Shown: piece after piece, positions 51,968 through 54,318 of the stretch
Layout: the number at the start of each line of letters is the position of its first letter
Numbering within the stretch: position 1 is the stretch's first letter
Made by a program: the position numbers and the translations under genes
The notes under the pieces: generated by a model
The model's input: only the letters and a program-made list of their open reading frames with translations
The model's database searches: none
Told to the model about the DNA's origin: nothing
DNA from: Bradyrhizobium oropedii
GTDB taxonomy: Bacteria > Pseudomonadota > Alphaproteobacteria > Rhizobiales > Xanthobacteraceae
Assembly (NCBI RefSeq): GCF_020889685.1
Contig: NZ_JACMYO010000037.1
Span: 1 to 54,318, forward strand
Direction of reading: 5' to 3'
DNA: 54,318 nt

Positions 51968-52041
51968 GTCATTCCGGGGCGATGCGAAGCGTCGAACCCG
52001 GAATCTCGAGATTCCGGGTTCGCTTCGCGCCTCGGAATGAC
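51968..52041. repeat. 74-bp intergenic inverted repeat (GTCATTCCGGGG family)
   Basis: Starts GTCATTCCGGGGCGATGCGA and ends GCGCCTCGGAATGAC. A central perfect palindrome GAACCCGGAATCTCGAGATT then CCGGGTTC forms a tight hairpin. This is another type of repeat common in Bradyrhizobium. It fills the gap between the hybrid kinase and the nuclease-like gene. Confidence 0.8.
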
Positions 52042-52060
52042 GATGCAATCCGCTTGCCCG

Positions 52061-52858
52061 TCACTTGTTCTTGGGCGGACGGCAATTATACGCCCGGCGG
52101 AACCCGGCGGCCTGCGCATCCTCCTCGGAGCAGAACCAGCGATCCGGATTGCCGAGGCCCGGGTAACTGCGGCATACCTGCAAATGATAGATGCCGACAT
52201 TGCCGGTGACGCGGGCGCGTACGGCGTACTTGCCCTTGATGTTGCAGCTTGCCGGCATCGGCAGGTCGCTGGGAAAGAGTGCATCGCGGATCTGCGTGTC
52301 GCGATCGGCCGGGCAGGCGTTGCCGAGCAGCGCGCCATCCTTCTTGGCGTTGCGAAAATCGCGCGGCGCCACGAAGCAGCCTTTCCATAGCCCGGCACGG
52401 TTGTCCTTGGCGGTGGCCTCATCCGGCTTGAATCGGCCAGTGGCCGATCCTTCGACATTGAGGGCGTAACCCTTCTGGACCAGCACCTGGCTGAGGCTGG
52501 TCGGGTCACCCTCGATCTTGCAGACGCCGAGGCGGCGCTTCTTGAAGGTCGGATCGACGCCGATATCGTCGCAGTGAATTGGCTTGCCGCCGATCAGCTT
52601 GGTGAGCTGATCGCGCGCTTCGATCCCGCAGGTCCAGACGTCGGCATGCTCGTCGATGCAGAGCTGGTCGACCGCCGGCGCGTCGATGCCGTCGAGCCGA
52701 TAGGTCGTGTTGCCGAGCTGAACGGATCCGGCGTCCTTGATGACCGCCGTGGCGGAGGGGCCAGCGCTCGCCGCCAAGGCTGCGGTCGCAGACAGGACAG
52801 GGCTCGCGGACAGGAATGTCAGGAGAAGCGTCGTGATGACGGGATTTCGAAACCGCAT
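52061..52858 (-). CDS. exported thermonuclease-like (SNase) protein
   Basis: 265 residues with a Sec signal ([20 protein letters not shown], cut after ALA). Residues about 40-160 match the staphylococcal-nuclease fold: [20 protein letters not shown], the arginine/aspartate strand, then [20 protein letters not shown], in the position of the second catalytic arginine, and [12 protein letters not shown]. The usual Asp-Ala-Pro-Glu has lost its Glu (DAPAVDQ), so catalysis is doubtful. The last about 80 residues ([39 protein letters not shown]) form a Cys-rich module of the kind fused to secreted nucleases and to micrococcal-nuclease-like rhizobial proteins. It stands alone. Confidence 0.82.
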   Translation of the reverse strand: MRFRNPVITTLLLTFLSASPVLSATAALAASAGPSATAVIKDAGSVQLGNTTYRLDGIDAPAVDQLCIDEHADVWTCGIEARDQLTKLIGGKPIHCDDIGVDPTFKKRRLGVCKIEGDPTSLSQVLVQKGYALNVEGSATGRFKPDEATAKDNRAGLWKGCFVAPRDFRNAKKDGALLGNACPADRDTQIRDALFPSDLPMPASCNIKGKYAVRARVTGNVGIYHLQVCRSYPGLGNPDRWFCSEEDAQAAGFRRAYNCRPPKNK

Positions 52859-53016
52859 TTTCTCACTTCAGATATTTGGCGGGCAGCCGGACTTCTAGCA
52901 CAGGCAGGTACGATCCAACCAACGACTGTTCGCGAGAGGTGCGTGCGCGCCGTCACATCCCAATCGGCATTCCGCGGCGTAGAACGGCCGGACATTGCCA
53001 TTGAAGCGATGCAGGC

Positions 53017-53145
53017 ATGGCTGAGTTCATCGTCAACGTCCTCGTCGAGGTCGTCACCGGCATCTGGACCCTGCAATGCCTGGCGCGCTGGCGGCGGAAG
53101 AAAAGGGCGGCGCGGGAGATGGCGTCCGATCAAAGATCCGATTGA
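53017..53145 (+). CDS. possible 42-residue protein
   Basis: MAEFIVNVLVEVVTGIWTLQ then CLARWRRKKRAAREMASDQR and SD. A hydrophobic N-terminal helix and a strongly basic tail suggest a membrane-associated peptide. Codon use matches neighbouring real genes. The ribosome site (GCAGG) is weak. Confidence 0.45.
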   Translation: MAEFIVNVLVEVVTGIWTLQCLARWRRKKRAAREMASDQRSD

Positions 53146-53168
53146 CTTGATGAGAACAAAATAGGAAC

Positions 53169-53405
53169 ATGATGCACCACCTGAATCCCGGATACATCAT
53201 GATGTCTGCACGGCCCGAATCTGACGACGATGACGGGCTGGAAGCGGCTGTCGATCAGGCGATTTCCGCCTGCGGCGGGAATCTACGCGCAACTATCCGG
53301 GCGCTGATCGTGGCCAATGAATTTCTGGAGAATGAGGTCAGCGAACTGATGAAGGCCGTTGCGAAGGCCCATTCCCGCGGCCGCTTCAAGACCTATTCGG
53401 GCTGA
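53169..53405 (+). CDS. small conserved hypothetical protein
   Basis: 78 residues; ATGs at 53169, 53172, 53199 and 53202 are all possible, and the conserved part begins at MSARPESDDDD. It then reads GLEAAVDQAISACGGNLRAT, IRALIVANEFLENEVSELMK and AVAKAHSRGRFKTYSG. I recognise this as a type that is highly conserved across Bradyrhizobium with the ending R-G-R-F-K-T-Y-S-G, of unknown function. The acidic N terminus followed by a helical segment suggests a small soluble protein. Confidence 0.7.
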   Translation: MMHHLNPGYIMMSARPESDDDDGLEAAVDQAISACGGNLRATIRALIVANEFLENEVSELMKAVAKAHSRGRFKTYSG

Positions 53406-53597
53406 AATCTCCCTCGGCTACCGCCAAGGACTGACCGAGCATTGGCCAGGCACGGGGCAGGGTCTGCATTAGACCGTTGCCTCCGGGGCAATTTGCTGTA
53501 CCAACGGAGTGGCCCGTGCCGGATTGCGCGGGGAGGAATCCTGCCAAAAAGCCCAAGTCCAAGAAGCCAAGTCCTAAGAAGCCCAAGCAAGAAGAGC

Positions 53598-54318
<721 letters not shown>

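Overview
The window is chromosomal DNA of a high-GC alphaproteobacterium, most probably Bradyrhizobium or a close relative. This rests on strong G/C bias at third codon positions, several families of intergenic inverted repeats of the kind scattered through bradyrhizobial genomes, many very small bradyrhizobial-type genes, and three promoters matching the alphaproteobacterial general-stress sigma factor EcfG (GGAAC-N16-CGTT). No database search was possible; all names come from motifs and family knowledge.

Layout. 1-3 kb: an orphan membrane PAS/HAMP histidine kinase. 3-8 kb (minus strand): an exported amidohydrolase, then a compact glutaminase - MFS transporter - HdeD set that looks like a glutamine-based acid-resistance operon. 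8-20 kb: mostly single metabolic or exported genes (SMP-30 lactonase-like, GrlR-like, VOC, FolD, MaoC, zinc ribbon, methyltransferase), then alkane hydroxylase alkB divergent from an AraC-type regulator. 20.2-23.7 kb: a gene-poor stretch of tiny, partly decayed genes lying against the 3' end of a tRNA-Arg(UCG), probably an eroded island. 23.7-33 kb: small exported proteins, a CPA2 antiporter with USP domains, GNAT, an acyl-CoA dehydrogenase-like enzyme divergent from a winged-helix/TPR regulator, and a winged-helix protein fused to a YkgJ cysteine cluster. 33-39 kb: an EamA transporter, a photolyase gene broken by two frameshifts downstream of a 1-Cys peroxiredoxin, and an exported alkaline-phosphatase-like enzyme. 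39.5-45.3 kb: a CzcA/CzcB metal efflux operon and an ArsI/CadI-type lyase. 45.6-54.3 kb: a GGDEF/EAL protein, a minimal RlpA, a PAS-rich hybrid kinase, an exported nuclease-like protein, two small genes and the start of pccA, which runs off the end.

How the genes work together. Stress handling dominates: acid (glsA/MFS/hdeD), oxidative and UV (peroxiredoxin/photolyase), metals and arsenic (czcBA, arsI), general stress (three EcfG-type promoters serving an anchored protein, a 40-residue membrane peptide and an RlpA-like protein). Signal input comes from two multi-PAS kinases and a dual c-di-GMP enzyme. No complete mobile element, CRISPR array or rRNA is present. The most notable items are the EcfG promoter set including a gene of 40 codons, the wHTH-YkgJ fusion, the doubly frameshifted photolyase, the acid operon with an MFS protein where GadC would be expected, and the decaying small-gene cluster beside tRNA-Arg.
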